From a bacterium (lineage in GTDB: Bacteria > UBP15 > UBA6099 > JAJRTR01): a stretch of DNA of 38,006 bases. The notes under the pieces were generated by a model. That model was given only the letters and a program-made list of their open reading frames with translations, did no database searches and was not told the DNA's origin. Positions 1 to 7,816 of this stretch are shown in pieces; the stretch's first letter is position 1, and every line of letters begins with the position of its first letter. Position numbers and translations under genes: made by a program. The stretch covers positions 1 through 38,006 of the forward strand of contig JAJRTR010000148.1 in the NCBI GenBank assembly GCA_024278215.1. Reading direction: 5' to 3'.

Positions 1-1
1 G

Positions 2-427
2 GACCCGCTCACCGGCGAAGGTATTTATCATGCACAACGTACGGGGCACATCGCTTCGAGGGTGCTTCATAAATGCCTGCGCAGTCACACTCTCGACTCG
101 GAATCCCTCGCCGAATACCAACGCAGGTGGCACAGGGCTATCGTTCTTTACGACACATGTTACAATAGGAAATCCGCGAAGTTTCTTTTCGACTGCCCAC
201 ACCAGGACGCGGTCATCGACGCTATTCTTCATGTGTCGGACGGCAACGAAAAAGTACGCGAGGCGATGCTCTGGCTTTTCGCCGGCCTGAGATCGCAGAG
301 AGAAGTGATGTTGTATGCCGCGAGCCCGAGACTGCTGTATAACATTATCCAGAAACTGTCTCTTCAAAAAGTTGCGCCCCTTATACCGCGCTTCCTCAAA
401 ACATACAGCATCTCCGATCTTTTGTAG
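2..427 (+). CDS. Geranylgeranyl reductase-family FAD-dependent oxidoreductase, C-terminal part (5' end outside window)
   Basis: This frame is open from the first bases of the window to a TAG stop, so the gene starts to the left. The visible part begins with D-P-L-T-G-E-G-I, the conserved motif that follows the second FAD-contact segment in the geranylgeranyl reductase / digeranylgeranylglycerophospholipid reductase superfamily (usually GD-A-x(n)-DPLTGEGI). Known members reduce isoprenoid or other double bonds using FAD. The following 120 or so residues are helical and fit the family's C-terminal substrate-side region. The substrate cannot be inferred from this fragment. The next 226 bases to the His-rich gene hold no supported gene. 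Confidence 0.8.
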   Translation, partial: DPLTGEGIYHAQRTGHIASRVLHKCLRSHTLDSESLAEYQRRWHRAIVLYDTCYNRKSAKFLFDCPHQDAVIDAILHVSDGNEKVREAMLWLFAGLRSQREVMLYAASPRLLYNIIQKLSLQKVAPLIPRFLKTYSISDLL

Positions 428-653
428 GCCATTAAGAATGAAATCCGGCGCAAGGTGGTAAAGAAATGCTGAAAAGAGATCGGCAGGACGCAGGAGCTTC
501 CAGTTCCAGGCGTTTACAGGGTAGACCCTGGGAACGATGAAACTCTGTGTGCAGTGCTAAAACCGCATTTGTTTGGGCACTAAAATACGACCTGTTTGGT
601 TCCGGCTTTGCCGGGTCAGGATAAATGGGCATGGAAAGAAGGGAATGGAGAAT

Positions 654-944
654 ATGACACACGATCACGATCACAAACACTGCCATGATGAACATCATCA
701 TAACAGCCACGATCACAGCCATGATCACGGCCACGGTGTTGAACTCGACGATACGGAAAAGCTGAAAATAAGGATTCAGCACTGGATCGGGCATAACATG
801 CAACACCGTGATTCACTCGACGAGTGGAGCGACAGGGCCAGAGAATCCGGGTTGGAGAAGGTTGCCGACGCGCTGGACCGTTCATCACAAAAACTGTCCG
901 ATTCCGTCGACGAACTCGAGACCGCGCTGACGCTTTTTGATTAG
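654..944 (+). CDS. Small His-rich metal-binding protein of unknown function
   Basis: A protein of 96 residues. Roughly the first 30 are dominated by His and Asp (H-D-H-D-H, C-H-D-E-H-H-H, repeated S-H-D-H), which should bind Ni, Co, Zn or Cu. The rest is a predicted helical hairpin with a W-I-G-H-N-x-x-H segment, a second Trp and an A-x(7)-A heptad-like pattern, seen in small proteins that sometimes accompany metal transport or metallochaperone genes. I chose the ATG at 654 because AAGAAGGG lies about 10 bases upstream. An in-frame ATG at 645 is too close to that site, and the frame stays open back to 573. No signal peptide, so probably cytoplasmic. No metal transporter is adjacent in this window. 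Confidence 0.7.
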   Translation: MTHDHDHKHCHDEHHHNSHDHSHDHGHGVELDDTEKLKIRIQHWIGHNMQHRDSLDEWSDRARESGLEKVADALDRSSQKLSDSVDELETALTLFD

Positions 945-972
945 CAGGCAGACAACTTGTATAATACGAACA

Positions 973-3278
973 ATGACATTTTTATCCGGCATAGCGGCTT
1001 TTTCCGCAATGAACGGCGTAACCGCCGCCGCTGCAATAATCGGTGCGCGACGCATCGCTGGAACAAGAAAAGCTGATTTCGCACTTGCGGCAGGCGTATT
1101 GTTCTTCACACAGGTTGTTGTCACATGCGCTGTCGCCGGATTTACGGGAAATATTAACAGCAGTAGTTTTTATTTTATATGCCTGGCAGCCGCGACGGCG
1201 CTTATTTTGTTCTCAGGTTTTTCCGGTACTGGCGCTTCCGGCGTTCTCAGGATTCCGGCAGTCCCGATGAAACCTTTGCCCGTGGTTTTTTTTTTGCCTT
1301 TACGGCACTCGCTGTCACGTGCGTAATCATCTGGGGCATACTGACCCCGCCGCCGCCGGGCGGCGACCCGTTCATCTACAACCTGACATTTCCCGCAAGC
1401 TGGCTGAGCAGCGGCTCGATACATTATGTGCAGTTGCCTTTCGGCGCGCAGGCTGCTACGTACTATCCACTTAACACCGAGTTGTTTTATCTCTGGATCA
1501 TAAAACCCTGGCATGAGGACTTCCTCGTGAACTGCGGCCAGACGCCATTCTGGATATTGAGCGGGCTGGCAGTAGCGGCGCTGGCGCGCGAGACCGGGGT
1601 GGGCAGGCCGGGCGCGGTAGTCGCGGGAACAGCCGCGATGCTTATTCCCGGAGTGATCCAGCAGGCGACGGTGGCGCGTGTCGATATAGCGATGTCCGCA
1701 TGGCTTCTTATTTCAATATATTTCGCGTTGAGATGGTCAAAAACACGGCAGGCCGGACACCTGCTTTTGTTCGGTTTGTGTGTGGGACTGCTCGTGGGCA
1801 CAAAATCAATCGGGATTCTCTATTCAGTGGTCCCCGGCCTGATCTTTCTAAACGGATTAAGAAAACGAAAACTTCGCGTGTTTTCAGATATTATTATTGT
1901 TGCCGCGCTTGCAGCCGCTACGGGCGGCTTCTGGTACATTCGCAACTGGATGATAACCGGCAATCCCCTGTTTCCACTTAATGTCGAACTCGCGGGCCGA
2001 ACCGTCTTCGCCGGCGCTTACGGAAGCAGCGCGATGCAACTCTTCAGAGCCACGGACAATCTGGAGTTGTCCAGGATATTATCATTCTTTGTAGGGCTGC
2101 CGATGACGTTTCTGCTTACAGTTTCCTCAAGTGTCGCAATAGTGATGGTGCTGCTCAACAGGCGCGAAGGCAGCGGAAAGTTGTACCTGATGGCCGCTCC
2201 CTGGCTGCTCATAGCTCTTTTCTGGTTTATAAATCCTTACAACAATCTGACAAACGGACGTTTTCTTTTCCCCGCGTTTATGTTGTTGTGCTATTCTCTC
2301 GGAGTGATAGTGCATGACGGTAAGGGTGTGTTCACCGTATTCTGGGCTTTTGTCGCGGCGCTGTGCGTTGCGGCATCGAGCGCCATGCCGGGTTGCGACC
2401 ATCTTCCACGTATGCTCTCGAACCTTCTTGGCGGCGCTGCCGCCGCGACCGGTGTCACAATCGGCGCGTTCCCGCTGTGGATAACCATAAGTATTTTCGC
2501 AGTCCTTATTTTAATTGCCGTATGGTTTCGCAACCGGGTTCCATATCTCGCTGCGGCGTCGGCCACGGCACTTGCGATGTTGTGCATCTGGACATTTACA
2601 GGTATCGGCATTACGCCGAACAGCCTGTTAAAACCTGCTCAGTCCGCACTTGTCATGCTCATCGGGGCCGCCGCAGCTTTCCTTGTCGCTTCTGTTGCAC
2701 ATAAGAGAAAACTTATTTCCATCACCGCCGCCACCGTTTCACTTATCCTGCTCGTTGCCGGAATAAACGGAGCTCTGGCATATCACAGAGAGCATAAGTA
2801 CGACTGGTACAGGGCATTTCCGGTGGGCGCGGCATGGGCGCAACTGGATAAAATGACAGAGGGCGACTCCCTTACAATCGCTTCTGTCGGAAACGAACGC
2901 GCGTACGGACTTTTCGGCACGCGGCTGCGCCACAATGTTATTACGGTAAATGTCAGCGGAGGCAATGAACTGGGTTTTCACGACTACTGGCGGAGTGCGC
3001 GGCGCGAGGGGCTTGCGCCTGCGATCACGGACAGGCCGCAATGGCACCGCGAAAATGGAAATGCCGAAACATGGATCGCGAATCTGCGCGAGGCCGGTGT
3101 CGATCTCGTGTTCGCCACAACGCTCGAGCCCATGGCCCGCACCGTCATGGCTTATGATTCCCTGGGTTTCCCCCCGGAAGTGGGTTGGGCCGAATCCAGA
3201 CCGGACATCTTCAGGATAAAATATGCCAACAGTCAGGTACGCATCTTCGCGTTAAAACCCGATGCCGCTGATAGATGA
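973..3278 (+). CDS. Multi-membrane glycosyltransferase (PMT/ArnT-like, GT39 type), frame broken at T10
   Basis: Inferred product about 768 residues, read as two frames. The first (ATG 973, or TTG 937) encodes three hydrophobic helices up to about 1290. The second, one base back, continues with further helices to the stop at 3276-3278. The junction is a run of ten T at 1286-1295; one more T would fuse the frames. Before the run the second frame is Arg-rich and not membrane-like; after it the first frame soon stops at about 1326. Family features in the second part are G-G-D-P-F-x-Y-N near the first loop, V-G-T-K-S-I-G and W-Y-I-R-N-W-x-x-T-G-N-P-L-F-P, as in lipid-linked-sugar glycosyltransferases. 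The last 170 residues are a soluble domain. Likely an inner-membrane enzyme adding a sugar to a glycan or lipid. Read error, pseudogene and slippage are all possible. Confidence 0.75.
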
Positions 3279-3339
3279 GAATGCTTACTGTTCAAACGAA
3301 TCATTCTGAAATTACAAAAGCCGGAAGACGGGGAAAATT

Positions 3340-3663
3340 ATGATGAAAAAATCTGCTCCTGCATTACTATTGCCCGTTTCCGTGTTATGTATTACAGGTA
3401 TTGCATATATGTCTGCCGCCGATGAGCCGCAAACCGCAGAGAATTTCGAGATGTACATTGACAATGACACCGACCTTCTTCGGTCAAAATTACCACTTTC
3501 GCCGGAAAAGCTCGCAGTGCGCATCAACTGGAGACATTTACCGGACACTGGTTCCCGGTTTCATGCCATTGCCCATGAATCGGAATATCCCGCAGCCCGC
3601 CGCCAGGCAAATAAAGGGCATTATCGGATGTCGAAACATCGAGTAGCCGGTTATGCCGCCTGA
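3340..3663 (+). CDS. Possible small exported protein, overlapping the opposite-strand glycosyltransferase
   Basis: A 107-residue frame opening with a convincing signal peptide: MMKK, a hydrophobic stretch of about 17 residues, then A-Y-M-S-A before ADEPQ. A GGGGAAAATT leader precedes the ATG. The first 66 codons lie in otherwise empty DNA. The last 42 codons are antisense to the C-terminal helices of the glycosyltransferase at 3538-4894, where the composition becomes basic and unstructured. Either a short secreted protein with a convergent overlap, or the 5' remnant of a longer gene truncated when the glycosyltransferase arrived. I do not recognise a family. Confidence 0.35.
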   Translation: MMKKSAPALLLPVSVLCITGIAYMSAADEPQTAENFEMYIDNDTDLLRSKLPLSPEKLAVRINWRHLPDTGSRFHAIAHESEYPAARRQANKGHYRMSKHRVAGYAA

Positions 3664-4894
3664 TAATGCAACAAAATAGAAAACTACCATTAAAACAATA
3701 ATCAACAGTAATTTATTACTCATTGAATACGAACCGTGATTGATAACAGCATAAACACTCAGCAGCATAGGGAGATATAGAAAGATTGTAGTGTAACAAA
3801 GGCTGAAGATTGAGCGTGGACTGCCAAAAAGAGCGGCAATTTTTTTCCTGTCGTTTTTCACCGGACATTATTATCCCCAGAGGGCCGGGCAAATTCGATT
3901 TGCCGCCTGACATCCTGTTGAATTCCGATGTTCCCGGTTCAAGCAGTACAGCGACTATCCCCCTGAGGTACTGCTTCACAAATACCTTCTTGTTTTCCAG
4001 GATTATTTTCTTAGCTTCGCGGTGCATATAAGCATACTTTTTCACAACATCCGGCCCATGCGCCTTAGCTTTATCTGCAAAAATGCGTTGCTGCTTGGCA
4101 AAAGGGATATTGTTTTTTACGGCCATAATGGAAGCAGCCTGGTAATCGTAAAGGTTACTGTCGGAAATCGAACTGAACCCTTTATAGCCTGTCAACTCGA
4201 AGTTCCTGACGTGCCATGGGAATATCAATAGCACGCACAAAAGAAGAAAGTAAAATGAGGTTGCCACCGCAGCTGTAAATGACCTGCGTCGAAAAAGAAA
4301 GTACAAAAAAATGCCGAAGGCCACAAATATCGGAAGGAAATAACTTATCGGTCTCGTATAAATCGACGCAGTGAGCGCAAAGGCCGATAATATCAAATTC
4401 TGGAATTGTCTCCTGTCTAGATATTGTAGAAGGTAGTACAGAAACAACATAATAAAAAAAGCAAAAACTGTCTCGGATAGAAGCAGGCTGGAGTAAATTA
4501 TCGACAGAGGCTCAAGCGAATACAAGCCGGCACCGGCCAATGCCGCGCGCCGGCTGTTAAAGATGATAATCGAACATTTATACACGAGAACTACCGTGAG
4601 GCAGCTGAGAATAATCTGGATGAATATCGTTACGGGTTCGACTTTACCCAAGGCAATACCAGGTATTAGAACGAGCGGATATAGCGGGGTTCTGTGTATT
4701 TCCGGCACGCCATCTATTGCAAAGGAACCAGTATTAAGGATGGCAGTCGCCGGTGCAATGTTGGTTTTGCTGTCAGATCTATAAAAAATAGTAGTGTCGC
4801 CGGAATCGTGATAAGCAATAAATGCAAATGCAATTCTGATGATAAAAGCAAATATAATAATGTGCCGAAGTCTTAAATTTTTCAATTTTAACAA
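3538..4894 (-). CDS. Multi-membrane glycosyltransferase (PMT_2/ArnT-like), frame broken at A7
   Basis: The N-terminal frame (TTG 4894, running to 3716 if unshifted) encodes a first membrane helix, a loop with Y-H-D-S-G-D, then H-R-T-P-L-Y-P-L, several helices and F-P-W-H-V-R-N-F, all typical of PMT_2/GT39-like enzymes. The expected C-terminal helices, ending in M-F-R-H-P-I-M-P-F with a following Gly-rich helix, are in another frame (3861-3538). The frames meet at a run of seven A on the minus strand (T7 at 3840-3846). Removing one base would join them into about 450 residues. Codons are visibly rich in TTA, ATA and AAA, unlike the neighbours, which suggests transfer. The start is weak: no clear ribosome site before the TTG. 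Confidence 0.75.
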
Positions 4895-4905
4895 TATGTC
4901 ATTCT

Positions 4906-4925
4906 ATAGAGCCAATTGGCTCTAT
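4906..4925. repeat. 20-bp perfect palindrome, likely scar of the 179-bp repeat
   Basis: ATAGAGCCAATTGGCTCTAT is its own reverse complement. Its core GAGCCAATTGGCTC is exactly what remains if the two ends of the 179-bp repeat (GAGC-CAATTG-CAAAATT and AATTTTG-CAATTG-GCTC) recombine at the shared CAATTG. It sits 11 bp upstream of the glycosyltransferase start, matching the habit of that repeat to lie just before genes. It also overlaps the -10 element, so a repressor operator is the competing reading. Confidence 0.6.
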
Positions 4926-4929
4926 TATA
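4924..4929 (-). promoter_or_regulatory. Putative -10 element for the minus-strand glycosyltransferase
   Basis: The minus strand reads TATAAT here. No good -35 at 16-18 bp is visible. Transcription would start inside or near the 4906-4925 palindrome and give a very short leader. Confidence 0.35.
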
Positions 4930-4988
4930 TGAACTGCTCGATAAAACAAATCTGAATGGATAGTGATCTATCTTCCGTAACTGTCTAC

Positions 4989-5019
4989 ATGTCCCACATT
5001 GGTGAAATATGCGGGACAA
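4989..5019 (-). repeat. 31-bp stem-loop repeat, copy A (downstream of slipin)
   Basis: On the minus strand the left arm TGTCCCGCAT pairs with the right arm ATGTGGGACA (10 bp, one G-T pair) around the loop ATTTCACCA. It lies 41 bp past the slipin stop, in the slipin's orientation. Copies B (20219) and C (30790) share the loop and the CCC/GGG arms. Confidence 0.7.
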
Positions 5020-5060
5020 CAGATATGGAAGCGGATACTACAGACATTCGTTCTATGACG

Positions 5061-5840
5061 CTATTCGCCGCCCTTGTTCATACTCTTCATGAATGTGCTG
5101 AAGAGGTCGATAGGAATGGGGAACAGGGTTGTAGAGTTGTTTTCGGCGGCGACTTCGACAAGTGTCTGGAGAAAACGGAGCTGGATGGTGATGGGCTCCT
5201 CGGCCATGATGGCGGCTGCTTCTGCGAGGCGTTTGGATGCCTGGAATTCACCTTCGGCTGATATGATCTTGGCCCGGCGTTCTCTTTCGGCTTCGGCCTG
5301 TCGTGCCATTGCGCGTTTCATGTCCTGGGGGAGTTCGACGTCTTTAACTTCGACGGTGGAGACTTTGATGCCCCAAGGATCGGTGTGGTCGTCGATGATT
5401 TCCTGGAGTTTACGGTTGATTTTTTCACGTTGTGAGAGTAGTTCGTCGAGTTCGGATTCGCCGAGCACGCTGCGGAGTGTAGTCTGCGCTATCTGTGAAG
5501 TAGCAGCGACAAAGTTTTCAACTTCTATGACTGATTTGTTGGGTTCCATGACGCGGAAGTATATTACGGCGTTGACCTTTACGGGCACGTTGTCGCGAGT
5601 GATGACTTCCTGTTCGGGTACATCCATGGTGATGGTACGCAGGTCAATCTTTATCATCTTATCAACGAACGGGATGATGATGATAAGTCCGGGGCCGCTG
5701 CCTCCGATAAGTGCTTTCGAGACGCGACCGAGTCTGAATATTACGGCGCGTTCATATTCGGACAGCACCTTTACTGCCGAGAAAAGAAACACAATGATGA
5801 GTACAACAATAAATACCAACTGTGAGGGAAGACCTTCCAT
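5061..5840 (-). CDS. Slipin (stomatin/prohibitin-like SPFH membrane protein)
   Basis: 259 residues: one N-terminal membrane helix (about 7-25), then [13 protein letters not shown], the entry to the SPFH/band-7 domain, with [15 protein letters not shown] and W-G-I-K-V-S-x-V-E-V-K-D. An Ala/Glu-rich coiled coil follows ([12 protein letters not shown]). Full length for a slipin. AAGGAG stands eight bases before the ATG. Slipins form large membrane-bound oligomers and are commonly encoded beside NfeD proteases, which cut stomatin C-termini in the archaeal example. NfeD lies immediately upstream on the same strand, but 269 bp containing a repeat separate them, where such pairs are usually tight. 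Confidence 0.93.
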   Translation of the reverse strand: MEGLPSQLVFIVVLIIVFLFSAVKVLSEYERAVIFRLGRVSKALIGGSGPGLIIIIPFVDKMIKIDLRTITMDVPEQEVITRDNVPVKVNAVIYFRVMEPNKSVIEVENFVAATSQIAQTTLRSVLGESELDELLSQREKINRKLQEIIDDHTDPWGIKVSTVEVKDVELPQDMKRAMARQAEAERERRAKIISAEGEFQASKRLAEAAAIMAEEPITIQLRFLQTLVEVAAENNSTTLFPIPIDLFSTFMKSMNKGGE

Positions 5841-5889
5841 AATATCACATCTCCTTTTTTAAGGCTGCAAGTAAAACCTTTTTATCACT

Positions 5890-6067
5890 GAGCCGATTGC
5901 AAAATTCTGATTCGGCTGCGGTCGGCTGCTATTGTCCATAGCTGCGTTGTCGGCACAAAATCGTCCTCGACGTACTCTACAAGTACGCCTGCGAGGATTT
6001 TACACCTCTGCCTTGCTCTGAACAATTTCGCTCGACCTCGCTACGAACATAATTTTGCAATTGGCTC
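5890..6067 (-). repeat. Dispersed 179-bp inverted-repeat element, copy 1
   Basis: 178 bp bounded by GAGCCGATTGCAAAATT and AATTTTGCAATTGGCTC (17-bp ends, one mismatch). The centre is an imperfect palindrome: GTACT, a short loop, AGTAC, nested in TCCTCG/CGAGGA. Copies 2 (12051) and 3 (13939) align over the full length. It has no shared reading frame. It lies between the NfeD stop (42 bp away) and the slipin start (49 bp away), with its CAGAATTTTGC end toward slipin. Confidence 0.85.
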
Positions 6068-6109
6068 CACTGATGTTTTCAGTGCCGGAATTATAACAGA
6101 CAACCGTTG

Positions 6110-7816
6110 TTATGTCATCAATCTGACAATAATCTCCATTCCGTCAACTGAAACTATTTCCACCCGCGCGCCTGCTTCGATCGTTTCGCCCGACTGTGAC
6201 ACGGCGTTCCATAACTCGCCGTTTGCGAACACTTTTCCTTCAGGGTCGAGTTTTCTGCGTACTTTGCCCTTTTTACCGACCATTCCCTGTTTGCCCGTGG
6301 TGACCTGTGCTCTGTGCGATTTTATTACCGCCGCAAGCACCACGAGAAATAAGAACATTGTCGAAAATACAACGGTTGCAATAAGCTTCAGGTCTATCTG
6401 CATCGCGGGGTCTGTCGAATCTATAAGCATGAGAGAGCCCAATATCATTAGTGCTATCCCTCCAATCGTCAGCAGTCCATGACTGACTATTTTTATTTCG
6501 AGCATAAACATTACTACCGCACCGACGATCAGCAGTAGTCCGATGGTATTTATCGGAATCACCTGGAACGAGGTGAACGCAAGCACGAGACACACAGCGC
6601 CGATGACGCCCGGAACGACTGTGCCGGGGTGAGTCACTTCGAATATGAGCGCATAGACACCGATCATAAGTAGAATGTACGCTATATTCGGGTGGCCTAT
6701 GATGCTGAAGAATTTCTCGCGTAGCGACATTGCCACATCCTCGACGCGCGCGTCTTTTGTTTCAAACACATAAGTTGTGCCGCCGCTGATTTCTTCGCGG
6801 CCCGTGAGCAACCTCTTCAGTTCGTCGTCTATCTCGTCCACGGAAAGTTCGAGCTGGCCGCCGTAGTAATCTTCGCCCCTGATGCCCCGTTTTTTCAGCA
6901 TCTTCCGCAGTTTGCCGTCAAGGTCTTTGCCGGAGAGTAGCAATTGTGCAGGCTGCTCATTTTTTTCTATGATGCCGCGCTTGACAAGTGCTCCGCGCAG
7001 TTCGTCGTCGATGTCAGACGCCTCGACAACAATTTTGCCCGATGTCTTTTCGTTTTCGTCCGGGAGCAGTCCGCGTTTATCGAGTTCGGCCCTGAGGCTG
7101 TCGCTCATCTCGTCGAGATAGACGACATAGGTTTCCTGCCCGCCCTTGACCACCTCCATGCCGTCGAGTTGCGCGAGCAGGTCGTCGAAGTCGGAAGCGA
7201 TGATTTCGACGACATTTTTCGCCCTGGCTTCCTGCGCGGTGACAGAAATGCTTTTCACAACGGCGTTGCGCCCGATCTCGACGTTCCTGCCCCTGCGGCG
7301 CACGAGTTGTTCCATATATTTGACGGCATAGTTGGTCGTTTTTTCCTTCATTACATCGTCCATCTTCTGCCCGTCGCCCGACACGGGATGCGCCGAACCC
7401 GCGCTGGTATCGGGTGCCATGGCGGCGATGTCCGAGGCCATGAGAATGAAGAAACCAGCGGAAGTGGCCGTGCTGCCGTTGGGAAAAACGTAGACGACGA
7501 CAGGCAGGTGGGCATTGATCATCGCGGTGGCGATGTCTTTCATGGAGTCCATGAGGCCGCCGGGAGTGTCTATTGTAATGATGACGCAGTTAGCATTTAT
7601 TGATTCGGCGTGCCGGATGCCGCGCTCGACATAGTTTTTCGACGCGCCGCCGATGATACCGTCGATATCGAGGCGCACAATCGGCCCGGCGCGTTTCGCC
7701 CGCGCCGCCGACGAAGCCACGCACAGCAGCAGAACCGCGATTATCAACACGCGCACCGTTATGCGCACATTCGCCACCTGCCTATTGTGTCTGAAAATGT
7801 GTTGAAATCTGCTCAT
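6110..7816 (-). CDS. NfeD-family membrane serine protease (ClpP-class) with a tandem-repeat linker
   Basis: 568 residues. A signal or membrane segment at 20-40 is followed by a ClpP/crotonase-fold protease domain: D-T-P-G-G-L at 83-88, then S-T-A-T-S-A-G-F-F with the likely nucleophile Ser119, and K-T-T-N-Y with Lys159 as the partner by analogy to Pyrococcus 1510-N. Residues about 229-372 hold four or five copies of a 26-32-residue unit (x-D-x-L-R-x-x-L-x-K-R-G). Four membrane helices follow (about 378-500), then a C-terminal NfeD OB-fold-like domain. Its start overlaps the M48 protease stop by ATGA-type coupling, and slipin follows. Known relatives cleave stomatin-like proteins at the membrane. 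Confidence 0.93.
   Translation of the reverse strand: MSRFQHIFRHNRQVANVRITVRVLIIAVLLLCVASSAARAKRAGPIVRLDIDGIIGGASKNYVERGIRHAESINANCVIITIDTPGGLMDSMKDIATAMINAHLPVVVYVFPNGSTATSAGFFILMASDIAAMAPDTSAGSAHPVSGDGQKMDDVMKEKTTNYAVKYMEQLVRRRGRNVEIGRNAVVKSISVTAQEARAKNVVEIIASDFDDLLAQLDGMEVVKGGQETYVVYLDEMSDSLRAELDKRGLLPDENEKTSGKIVVEASDIDDELRGALVKRGIIEKNEQPAQLLLSGKDLDGKLRKMLKKRGIRGEDYYGGQLELSVDEIDDELKRLLTGREEISGGTTYVFETKDARVEDVAMSLREKFFSIIGHPNIAYILLMIGVYALIFEVTHPGTVVPGVIGAVCLVLAFTSFQVIPINTIGLLLIVGAVVMFMLEIKIVSHGLLTIGGIALMILGSLMLIDSTDPAMQIDLKLIATVVFSTMFLFLVVLAAVIKSHRAQVTTGKQGMVGKKGKVRRKLDPEGKVFANGELWNAVSQSGETIEAGARVEIVSVDGMEIIVRLMT

Noticed and set aside
5074-5862. Long plus-strand frame (262 codons) opposite slipin
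   Set aside because: Antisense shadow: composition is Ser/Arg/Met-rich, no ribosome site, and the minus strand is a clear slipin.
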